From Gnetum montanum (taxonomy: Eukaryota; Streptophyta; Gnetopsida; Gnetales; Gnetaceae): a stretch of DNA of 64,000 nucleotides. The notes below the pieces were generated by a model. The model was not told the DNA's origin, searched no databases, and was given only the letters and a program-made list of their open reading frames with translations. Both the position numbers and the translations under genes were made by a program. Below are positions 47,189 through 56,972 of this stretch, piece by piece (position 1 is the stretch's first letter; each line of letters starts with the position of its first letter). Location: positions 240,315-304,314 of the forward strand of contig MNCI01007802.1 of assembly GCA_015680685.1 (NCBI GenBank), given 5' to 3'.

Positions 47189-48420
47189 TTGAAGAAACAG
47201 GAACAATATTCAAGTATCAAAAAAGGGCATATTAATCCATTCTACAATCAAAACATAGGGCAAAACAACATGGAGACTCAAAATCTCATTTCAATAAGGA
47301 ATATGATACTCATGAAGAGAAATGATCTAGACATGAATTCAAGAATGAGAATGAAAGTTGCAACATACAACATGCTTGCAAGATCCCGAGTGAGAGAGAA
47401 ACAATATCCACTATGTCCATCATGGGCTTTGGATTGGCACGAATATCGATAGTTATGTATCTTAGCAGAATTACAAGATTTGGATGCTGATGTCTTGTGC
47501 TTACAAAAAGTTTTACCATAGGAATTTCTATATCAATTTCAACCAGATTTGGAAAAGATGGGATACATAGGTATTTATACGTAAAAGGTTCCTATGAAAG
47601 TTCTTCTTCTGAGCCGTATAGATTAGCATATTGTAGAAATTACAACATGGATGATTATGCAATCTTTTATAAAGAAGCTAAATTTGAATTGGTACAAATA
47701 TTTGAATGGAGTTTAGAAAATATGATTTTTGAAATTCCAAAACTTCAAGCGATGGACAAGAAAAAACAATCAATACAATGATTCTAAGAGTTCATCTATC
47801 AGGAAAATGTGTATGCATGGTTAACACACATTTAATTGCCACACCAACATATTCAAATGTTAGACTTTGTCAAGGAGCATACTTGATTAAGAAAATAGAA
47901 GAAAGTTTGAAGAAGAAGTTATTCCTAAATTGTACCAATCCAATTCCATTTATTCTTTGTGGAAACTTTAATGCAAAAGTTGGAAGAAGTGTTTATCAAT
48001 TCTTAAAATATGGATCTGTAAAGAAATCTTTGGAAGATGAACCTAACTTGAAAAATATGTTTCCATCAATTCAACATGCAATTCCATTAGCTAGTGCATA
48101 TTCTGCTTACTTTGAATCTTCAGTAAATAAATCAAATTCTAGAATTCAGGAACAAATGATGTTGATGGATAGCACTCATCAAGAACCACAATCTACAAAT
48201 TAATTTGCAATGATTGATGAAGATGAGTCAATAACATTATTCATTGAGACTTTGGATTATATTTGGTATGATGCCCGATTCTTTCAAGTTACCAAGTTAC
48301 TAGAGTTGATTTCTAAAGAAGAAGTTGAGAAGAATCAAGATCAAGCCTTGCCATCCCAAACAAGACCATCTGATCACATACCACTTATGGTATAATTACA
48401 ATTACTCTCATAAGTTCATA
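47189..48420 (+). pseudogene. CCR4/nocturnin-type nuclease pseudogene (intronless)
   Basis: Translation follows an endonuclease/exonuclease/phosphatase-fold deadenylase of the CCR4/Angel type over about 400 residues. Blocks are KVATYNMLA with CPSWALDW (47348-47440), DLDADVLCLQK (47480-47514), DDYAIFYKEAKFELVQIFEW, CMVNTHLIATPTYSNVRLCQ (47812-47871), PIPFILCGNFNAKVG, LASAYSAYF, FIETLDYIWYDA and PSDHIPLMV (48367-48393). The frame changes near 47580 and 47780, and stops lie near 47450, 47519, 47780, 48202 and 48393. The catalytic Glu of LQE is Lys and the Asp of GDFN is Asn. No introns are visible, unlike plant CCR4-type genes, so it derives from an RNA copy. It lies inside the LTR element, 65 bp left of gypsy C. 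Functional members shorten mRNA poly(A) tails; this copy cannot. Confidence 0.85.
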
Positions 48421-48469
48421 AGGTTGATCAAGATCAAGAAGTATTTCACTTTTACTTTTATTTGATGAT

Positions 48470-49279
48470 TGATGGGACGCGATATCGCATGGGCCATGAT
48501 ATCGCGTACACAATGTATCGTACGCGATATCGCAATCCATCACCATTTCTATAAATAAGAAGCGGCTCTTCCTTGTTTCTGAATCTAAATCTTGACCCTT
48601 AGCAAAACTCTGGTAGTTTTACCTCTCCAGAGATAGAATAATTTCCATGTGCCCGTAGTAGGAGCTCCAAAGTGAACGAATCTTTATTCAAGCAAATATT
48701 GTACTTAAGCACAAGTTTGTGTACGGCAATAAAGACAAATTGTTGGATAAGACTTGCAATGCATGGAATAGGCTAAATAGAACTTTACTTATTATTATTT
48801 ATTGTTCATAATTTAAATGCTTTATTAGTTAATTAAATCTCTCTCAACCCTTCTCCCATAGTTAAGTGCATTCAGTACGACCACTTCAAGCACATGCATT
48901 ACGCTTGGTGATCCCAGTAACGAATAGTGTTTGGTAATCAAGGTTGCATTGGTTCAAGGTGTGAACAGTAAGTGGGAACAGATGCTGATGCTAGGTTAAT
49001 TAAGGCTTAGTTATTTAGTTAAAGTTAGTTAATTAGTCTCTTCACCCTTTACCTCATTAGCATAGGAGATAAAACATAAAAACTATAAAAATCACATACC
49101 TTAGACTTACTTAACCATACAACTGTGACAAATACAAGCAAGTCTGGGAAGACAATGAACAATTAACCTTAAGTGTTCCATGAGGCATGTAGGCACTTAG
49201 TCTACGGAGTTCGACTGGATCGTGCGTGAAGATGCTCGTATTTGTATGGTTGAGTGTAGGGGTACCTCGCCACTCATCA
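48470..49279 (+). repeat. 5' LTR of gypsy C
   Basis: TGATGGGACGCGATATCGC...GCCACTCATCA. The U3 start holds three palindromic GATATCGC/GCGATATC words. TATA box at 48550-48557. Confidence 0.9.
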
Positions 49280-49423
49280 TTGACGTCGTTGATGAGGACT
49301 AAGTTATTTGTGCGCTAAGTAGAATATAGGAAATCATCCACATTGTTGGGAAGCTTAAAAGAACCCTTAGGGTTAATCAGAAGAAATTTTAAACAATAGT
49401 CAATAGCGCACAGTTAAGATAAC

Positions 49424-51015
49424 AATGTCTTCTTCTTCTCATAAGAGCACTTCACCACCTAGGGATCACACAAGAGACTGTCGGCAGTCTAACACACATA
49501 ACCGCGAACCACCAGTCCCTCAACAGTATTGAATGGTATATACTCATCCCGATGAGTATATACCCAGTTTTACTTTTATCCTCCATCAGGATGAACAACT
49601 GCGTTGGCATGATTTGCAAGGTAACATAGTGTTACCACCAGATCGTGCAGTTTCCAACATGCTCCTTTGTGCTCTTGCACAGATAGGCATGATGCAGCTA
49701 TATGTTAAATATGTTGCAGAAGACTATGACATAAGGGATTACCATCCCACAGCAACGCAATGTTTAAGGGACTCACGGCAGGAGAGCCACCATACATTGT
49801 TGAAGAGCAAAGGGGTCCTGCACGTCCTAGGAAAAATTAGAGATGATGAACCAATTATAACAGGTTCTCCATCAAATGAATTTCCCCCTTCTAACAATAG
49901 TGAGGATTTGGGGTATCAGAACATACACTCCATAATACAAAACCCTGGTTTTGATGCCCATGAACACCAAGTGTTCACCGAGGGAACAAAAACACATGAC
50001 AAGGACGGGCACTCGGATTGTCATCACGATTGGGGCCATAGTCATCGAAGAGAAGGTATGATATATCTTCATGGAAATGGTTCCCCTTCTTCTTCCCCTA
50101 CATCACACCATTCACCCTCTCCTTCCACATTAGGACACAGTCACAAAGAGCAAAATGGTGAGGACAAGGGTAAGAAAAATGAGAGACCTTGACGAGAGAG
50201 TTAAGAGCGAGGACGAGGGCACTCTAGGGAATTAAGGCATGAAAGAATGGAAAGTAGGGAACCACGTAGGCATCATAGATGTCATGAGAGAGATGATCAT
50301 GACAAAACCCTACTAACAACCCAAAGTATGTTAGATATTACAGAGGCTGTGCGAATACCTACAAGGCATCAAAAAGATAGTCAGATCAAAAGACTAGACA
50401 TAAATAATATAACACGGTTTGAGGGGGGATACAATGTTAATCTGTAGAATCACTTACAGGCATTCCATAATGCCTTCACCTTGCAAAATATTGAAAATGA
50501 GTGGCAGAAGCTAAAGTTGTTTCCTAGGACACTCATAAAAGAAGCAGAGAGTTGGTATCGATCCTTAGAGCTGGAAACCATTAGGAGGTGGAGTACAATG
50601 CTGGAATTGTTCAACGATAAATATCAAATGTACTCTAGAGTGTCCAACTTGCTTAAGTAGATCCAAGGATGGAAGCAAGCTACTCATGAACCCTTGGATG
50701 CTACCATGGGCTGATATTACGCATTGCTACATCATTGCCTGGGCCATGATTACACACAACAGGATCAACTACGCCACCTCGTAGATGGGTTAAGACACGA
50801 AATGAGGAGAACCCTTGGGACATATGCCCAAGGGAGATTGTTTGAACTTAGATCCCATGAAATTCATCGACTATTGGAGCAAGTAGCTAAAGAAGAAGGG
50901 GAGCTATGAAAAAGAGAAAACGCAGAAGAGTATAATCGCGATCCTTCCCTCTGAAAGAAGGGAGTAAGATTCTACAATGAAGAGGATGAGTCACCACTCG
51001 AAGAGTTGGTGAATA
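49424..51015 (+). pseudogene. gag of gypsy C
   Basis: ATG at 49424 (MSSSSHKST), with an early stop before MVYTHPDEYIPSFTF. The open frame to 50192 contains the N-terminal domain and a His/Ser/Pro-rich stretch (about 49990-50160). A short break follows, then the Gag core with RLDINNITRFEGGYN, NIENEWQKLKLFP, ESWYRSLELETIRRW and RRTLGTYAQGRL. The frame ends at EEDESPLEELVN, where B continues for another 300 codons; here the sequence jumps to the protease upstream region, so the Cys/His C-terminal part is lost. Confidence 0.82.
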
Positions 51016-51019
51016 GAAA

Positions 51020-51830
51020 TATGGAACTCTCTATTGTTAACACATATCATTACTGACTGGATAAAGGTGGGCCACCTTCCCAGGAAACTCTCTAACCCTG
51101 GAAGTCCCTTAATCAACCTCCAAGTCACTGGGAACAAACCTTGTAAGGTTCTTCTTGACTCAAATTTTAGAGTCAACTTAATCTTACGAGAAATGTATAA
51201 AGCCTGGAACCTGCCTCCACTCAAGAAGAGCAATATTCAACTAGAGCTGGCGGACCAGTCCATCACCATTCCCTTGGGATTGGTAGAGGACATCATTACC
51301 ACTTTGTGTGGTTGGTCATACCCAATTAATTTCCTGGTGATAGAAGTCAACAGTAACAAAGGGGACTTCCCAATTATAATGGGGAGGGCATGGCTTAGCA
51401 CCATGAATGTGTGCCTAGGGATCCATGATCTTTCCTTGGAAATATCTAAGGAAAATATTTATGGAAAGATCAAGAAGAAGAAAGTTCCATGCATTAATAC
51501 AGTGACTTAGAGGGTGATGACATGGAGGAATGCTCAGCATCTCCTGCATGCAACTGGTGTGCCCAATAAACATAGATACAATGGTGCCTGTATGTAGCAA
51601 CCACACAATGAGAGAACACCTAGTGGTTGACAGTTGATCAAGAAAGTAGCCCACCAACATGCATGGAATGAACTGGTGGAACAACTCACACCCACAACAA
51701 AGGCATAAATACATTGGATTATGAGCGTCGCTGACTTCCACTCCTTAACCTAAAAACATCAATTGGGAGAAGTTAGACACTTCTAAAAAATTCAAATAGG
51801 CACTCATTATTTTGGATCTCTTCCTTTCAA
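51020..51830 (+). pseudogene. Retropepsin and tail of gypsy C
   Basis: Open frame 51034-51510: NPGSPLINLQVTGNK, then VLLDSNFRVNLILREMY at the active-site position (Asp kept, following Ser-Asn-Phe instead of Ser/Thr-Gly-Ala), AWNLPPLKKSNIQLELADQ and DFPIIMGRAWLS. The tail after 51500 is frameshifted relative to B. Confidence 0.78.
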
Positions 51831-53739
51831 TTCAGTCATGGGGGAGATGGCCACCTATGCTGATCATTTGAGGCCCTCAGTTCTTTTAAGTTTTTGTTTT
51901 ACACATTTTTGTTTTAAAAATTTCTTTAACTTTTCTTATTTCTATTTTACAACATCGTCTATACTTTCTCATTTCTTTATGTGTGTGATATCAATCTTGT
52001 TAAGTTTCTCACCCAATAAGTGCTATTAAATGATGGTATGAACTATTTTCTACTGGTTGCTAATGTTTGGTTTTTACCTTTAAGTTACGATGTTGATACT
52101 AAGGTATGTTTCTTTTGATATAGCAGGCAATGAGTCCACTTCATCCATACATCCATAAATTTCTATGGTCTCTCTTGGCTTGGAACTATACAGTCCCTTT
52201 TCCCAATAATTAGAACTATAACGAATCGGTGACTGGGTATTTCTCAAACTAAGGAATGACTCAAGAATTGAAAAGGGTGTGACTTCAAGGGAACTTGATG
52301 CATTTGTGTTGAACATTCTCTTGCGTGCTTGGATGTTTTCTTCTTGAGTTTTCCTTCCCATTCCAACATTGCTCCATTATTAGGAAGCTAAGCTAATAAA
52401 AATAACAAAGTCTTTTCATGGTGTGGTTCTCACGCATAAACACATAAAACAAAAAAAAACAGTGAGAATTCAAAGCACACCTCTTAGAAGAAATAATCAT
52501 TTAGGCTATAAGCATTGGTTATGGAACTAAAATAAACATGTTCCCTCTAAGTAAGGTCCTTCTTGCTTCCCATTCTCTCCTCCTTTGTTTCATCGAAACG
52601 GTGGTGGCTTTTTGAGGGATGCATTCTTGTTACTTCAAGAGGATGGATTGGCTGAATGCATTAATGCGAAGTCATTGGATGTGGTTTTTTGAGGCCGGAG
52701 TTGGAATGAGATCTTCCAAGTCACATTAATCATTAACTACACAAGGAGCTGTACACCACCTTGTTCTTGAGACTCCATTCCATTCTCTTCTTTCCATCCT
52801 TCTTTCCCCATCTATTACCTCATTGTCGATTGTATCAATAGTTCATATCTTGGTGGATGCATTGTTTTCTTTTTGATAAATTCTTGTGGTTAAAACTTTA
52901 ACTCTTGTTTCAAATGACACTCCTAGAGCCTACAGACTCTTTGAATGTGGGTTTGTCAGGGCATTAAGGGCATGAGCTTGCTTTGGAGAGGACCCACTGG
53001 CATTTCTATTTGGTACACTAGTTAAATTATTTCCCTTAACATTTTCGCAACTCACTCTATTTTGTTCATTTCCATCTTAACATCCATTTCATCAACGTTA
53101 TAGTTGTCTCTTTTTCTCCATCTTTCTTGTTCCTTTTCTTTTTCTCCATTCTATCGCTACCGGAGTTTCGCTCTTAGTCATGGGGGTCCTGAAATAATTT
53201 TTTCAATCTTCTCCTAACCCCTACACCTTCCGTAGTCACCACTATTATATCTCTAAAGCAATCAGCCATACCACAACTCAGCCAATGGACCTTTCACCGA
53301 AGTAAGGTATCAACTGCATTGTGATTCATTTACCCTTGCTAATATAAAGACTGTGTTGTGTGTGCAGATGGCAATCATGCAAGAAGGGATTGGATTTGGA
53401 GGGAACACTTAGAATGGAGCAGTGCTGAAAGCAGCTGCACAAGGAGCAAGATCGATGGCACGCTTACGGATAGACAACGAAAGGCACAATCTTAGCATTG
53501 GCAGCAGTAGACTTCTTCTCTCTTCTCTCTTCTCTCTCAGTTGCCAAATAATGCCTAATGTTAAATGTATAAAGTATTCACTCTTGTTGTCGTGAACACC
53601 AGTTTTGTCATGTTCTGTAATGATGATCCATTCACATGTTGTCCCATTCACCATTAGTTCCATTCAAGTTAATAATTCCATACATTCCCAATATTTTGTA
53701 AGGAACTTGAGGATGAGTTTTTATTGAGTCATGGAGGTA
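51831..53739 (+). other. 3' noncoding region of gypsy C
   Basis: Collinear with 39655-41566 of B, including the GGAGATGGCCACCTATGCTGATCAT start, the GCAG-ATGGCAATCAT site near 53366, a CT-rich run (53515-53540) and the purine tract CATGGAGGTA at 53730-53739. Confidence 0.65.
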
Positions 53740-54582
53740 TGATGGGACGTGATATCGCATGGGCCGTGATATCGCGTACGTGATATCACGTCCTCACTGT
53801 GATATCACCTACGTGATGTATCGTACATGATATCACAGTCCGTCATCATTTCTATAAATAAGAAGCAGCTCTCCCTTGTTTCTGAATCTAGATCTAGACC
53901 CTTAGCGAAACTCTGGTAGTTTTACCTCTGTAGAGATAGAATAATTTCCATGTGCCTGTAGTAGGAGCTCCAAAGTAAACGAATCTTTATTCGAGCAAAT
54001 ATTGTACGTGAGCACAAGTTTGTATACGGAAATAAAGACGAACTGTTGGATAAACCTTGCAGTGCATGGAATAGGCTAAATAGGACTTTACTTATTTTTA
54101 TTTATTGTTCATCATTTAAATGCTTTATTAGTTAATTAAATCTCTCTCAACCCTTCTCCCATAGTTAAGTGCATTTAGTACAACCACTTCGAGCACGTGC
54201 GTTACGCTTGGTGATCCCAGTAACGAATAGCATTTGGTAATCAAGGTTGCATTGGTTCAGGGTGTGAATGGTAAGTGGGAACGGATGCTGATGCTAGGTT
54301 AATTAAGGCTTAGTTATTTAGTTAAAGTTAGTTAATTAGTCTCTTCACCCTTTACCTCATCAGCATAGGAGATAAAACATAAAAACTATAAAAATCACAT
54401 ACCTCAGACTTACTTAACCATACAACCGTGACAAATACAAGTAAGTCTAGGAAGACAACAAACGATTAACCTTAAGTGTTCCATGAGGCATGTAGGCACT
54501 TAGTCTACAGAGTTCGACCGGATCGTGCATGAAAACGCTCGTATTCATATGGTTGAGTGTAGGGGTACCTCGCCACTCATCA
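53740..54582 (+). repeat. 3' LTR of gypsy C
   Basis: TGATGGGACGTG...CCACTCATCA. The palindromic U3 block is longer than in the 5' LTR (extra GTGATATCAC units), with much of the CpG changed to TpG/CpA. Confidence 0.9.
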
Positions 54583-54587
54583 ATGAT

Positions 54588-54989
54588 GTTATTATTTTAT
54601 TCATTGTTTAATTATATTTCAATTAGATTAATAAAATATCTAAGGAAATGCAAGTTGGGAATAAAGAATTTGCTATGCCTTCACCTGGATAACTAGATAT
54701 GAGTTGTACATTATGTGACCTTGGTTAGAACTATTGATTGGTAGTTGGTAGATCTTTAATTCACTTCTTATCATTATCTCGAAAAACGAAGAAAGTATCA
54801 AGAAAGTAATATTTAATTTTCCATATAATCTTTCTCACATATATCTTATTTGCAAAATAAGCAAGAAACAACTTCAAGTTCAAAGATCAAATTATTGGAG
54901 CATAGAATCATGAAAGAAAGCATTGGAGCTGGAAAAAGATAGAGAACGTGGACTTGTTCAAGGACAAACGATACCTAAGAGGGGTAGAT
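54588..54989 (+). other. Right interior of the 5S/CCR4-bearing element
   Basis: Continues the sequence interrupted by gypsy C and ends in the purine tract CCTAAGAGGGGTAGAT before the 3' LTR. No domain is recognisable. Confidence 0.5.
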
Positions 54990-55592
54990 TGTCACATCCC
55001 CATTCCTAAATGATGTTGCTAACTAATGAAGATGGTGTCTCTTCATAACAAGTGTTATTGTTATCTTAATAAGACTCGAAAGGGTAGTTGTAATTAAGAC
55101 TCAAAAGGGCAAGTTGTAATAATAGACATGTCTCTTAAGGTAATTGTTGGGGGTTTGACCTAATGCATTTATACTCAAGGTTAGAGGTCATGCCAGCATG
55201 GGAATGGCGGAGCTAGCACAGGCAAGTCATGGGGTGGTGAAGCCAAAATAGGCAAGTCACAAGAAGCTGGGTAAAGCAGGACAAGAAGTAAACTAGCCAT
55301 CCTTTCTGACCAGGTTATAGGCCTAACTATGGTGGTAGTGCTGGCTTGCCTATAAGGGATAGATGCGAAAGGAAGAAAATGCCAAGGAACACTCTCAGAG
55401 CATGATCTAGATACACCATTCCATATCAATAAAGCATTCTTTTCTTTCTCTTTTTGCATTTTTCCTGGTATTGCCCGTATACATAATGTCGAATATTGCA
55501 TATATTTCGCATTTGTTATATTTTCTTCATAAACATAATGTCTAATATATGTATATTTGAAGTTTTCCATGACATCGGGATACGATGTCACA
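54990..55592 (+). repeat. 3' LTR of the 5S/CCR4-bearing element
   Basis: TGTCACATCCCC...ATACGATGTCACA, collinear with 43844-44444 throughout. Immediately followed by TGTGACA (the inverse of the LTR start) and then CATAG, the likely target duplication. Confidence 0.85.
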
Positions 55593-55604
55593 TGTGACAC
55601 ATAG

Positions 55605-56849
55605 TGTATACAGTATAAAAGCCTAATAAAGCCTAGTAAAATCATAATTTTAGTTTCATGTGTTTGCAAAGAATATGCTTACAAGGGTACCAATTTCATA
55701 CATTTCACTGTAAAAATACAGTTAACTCCAATACACTTGGTTCACCTCGACAGCTTATTGCGATACCGAGAATGCTTTTCTTGATTTGTCTTGGAACATT
55801 AACCTACAAAATCTCAGACGGATTAGACCGTAAAAACAAAACATCGCACTTAAAACAAACATAACACTGTTGGTTGCGCTCGACAGCTTTTTGCTATACC
55901 GAAAACACCTTTCTTGTTTTGTCTTCCGATGCTAATTGACACGACTCAGCCAAATTATAAAATTCTCCATAGCGGACAGAAATACCACTGCTAGGCGTCT
56001 CGATCTATTAACACATCACTAATCTTCCGGGGGAACGTGCCCTTCGTCAATGGCTTTCATTTTAATTTAATTTAACTTAACTTGATTGAAAGTAGTGATT
56101 CACGATCAATTACATTGGGTTCATCGACAACAATCATTTCGAAAGAGTGGCCCCCGTACACAACGTGGCTCACGTCGTTGCCCAGATCAGCATTACCTTA
56201 GAAGTTATCCGTCGTTAGTTTTTTCCAACAACACGCAATAAAATTTTAAAAAATAAAATTGCTTTACGGATCCCTCCAGAGTTTCCAACAACCGACAAAG
56301 TTGTAATTTTATAAGTATGCGTGAAAAAATGGTAATGCTACAGGCTTCACGCCAATAAATATTCCTATTATCAGGTACGGTTCAGTTTCAAATATGTTCT
56401 GGACTTCTGATCGGCATAATTTGCTGCTGTTGAAAACCTTTTCCCCCAGTCGGTCGGATGTTGTTCTAAAAAGCGACGTAGCTCACGATGCGTCTAAAAT
56501 TTTCGGGTCGGATCGGGTGACATGTTTTGAACTAAACTTGCGTTTTCTGTGGAAAGTGGAGACGTGGTGGTTAGGTACAATCAATCATCTGCCCAGCACT
56601 CCGTTGTGGAGGCGGGATTGAGGAAAATCCAAATGAAGTCGACAAATCAAACAAAATGTATAGAAAAGAAAAGGTCGAAAATCATGCCTACAATTTCCTA
56701 CAACACAGAAAACTCAGACAATCGAGATTCGGGACTACCAACGTGGAGAGCGTGGGGGACTCGCGAAACCCTCGCGGACGGACGGACGGAAATGAAATAA
56801 TGAATGAACCCTGTTATAGTTACGCTACCTACCACCAGTCAAACAGCAC
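55605..56849. other. Upstream region of the UGT gene
   Basis: Not recognised as repetitive elsewhere in the window. It contains a direct duplication of about 130 bp (units starting at about 55736 and 55867, both with CTCGACAGCTT and GCGATACC/GCTATACC) and an ACGTGGC word at 56163-56169 that resembles a G-box/ABRE core. The frames 56394-56621 and 56549-56877 have no known motif. Confidence 0.45.
55736..55990. repeat. Two-unit tandem duplication upstream of UGT
   Basis: CTTGGTTCACCTCGACAGCT and TGTTGGTTGCGCTCGACAGC begin the two units. Both continue with TTTTCTTGATTTGTCTT/TTTCTTGTTTTGTCTT and a shared GACGG/CAGCC...TTA block. Diverged but collinear for about 110-130 bp. Confidence 0.5.
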
Positions 56850-56872
56850 ATATATATATATATATATATATA
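56850..56872 (+). promoter_or_regulatory. TA repeat in the UGT core promoter position
   Basis: A run of TA dinucleotides about 100 bp before the UGT start codon. It offers TATATATA in the right place for a TATA box, with transcription starting perhaps 25-35 bp downstream. As a microsatellite it is likely length-variable. Confidence 0.45.
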
Positions 56873-56972
56873 CCTAAAGAAACTCTCATAGAAACTCTGC
56901 AATAGATATCTCTGTGCGAGAAACATTCAGAGAAGCTTTAGAGGGTATTCTGTGTTGTATTATCAGGGCACC

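Larger units (their letters stand above)
48465..54587 (+). mobile_element. Gypsy element C, nested, lacks RT/RNase H/integrase
   Basis: Target duplication ATGAT at 48465-48469 and 54583-54587; element proper 48470-54582. LTRs of 810 and 843 bp share the TGATG...CATCA ends, TATA box and 3' half with B. A degraded tRNA-Asp primer site (TGACGTCGTTGATGAGGAC) is at 49281-49299. Gag and protease are followed directly by the 3' noncoding region, with the same junction sequence as in B (ATCAATTGGGAGAAGTT near 51757). A second deletion of about 0.9 kb removes the Gag C-terminus near 51015. It splits the CCR4-bearing LTR element. Confidence 0.92.
43844..55599 (+). mobile_element. LTR element carrying a CCR4-like sequence and 5S segment
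   Basis: Paired LTRs (43844-44444 and 54990-55592), a tRNA-iMet-like primer site at 44447 and a purine tract AAGAGGGGTAGA before the 3' LTR. The sequence CATAG occurs at 43839-43843 and again at 55600-55604, seven bases past the LTR end, and is the probable target duplication. About 6.1 kb of the interval is the later insertion C (48470-54582), leaving roughly 4.4 kb of original interior. That interior has no Gag, RT or integrase that I can find; it holds the 5S-derived segment and an intronless nuclease pseudogene. It is best described as a large non-autonomous LTR element with captured host sequence. The related copy at 21631 shares the LTR and 5S part. Confidence 0.75.
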
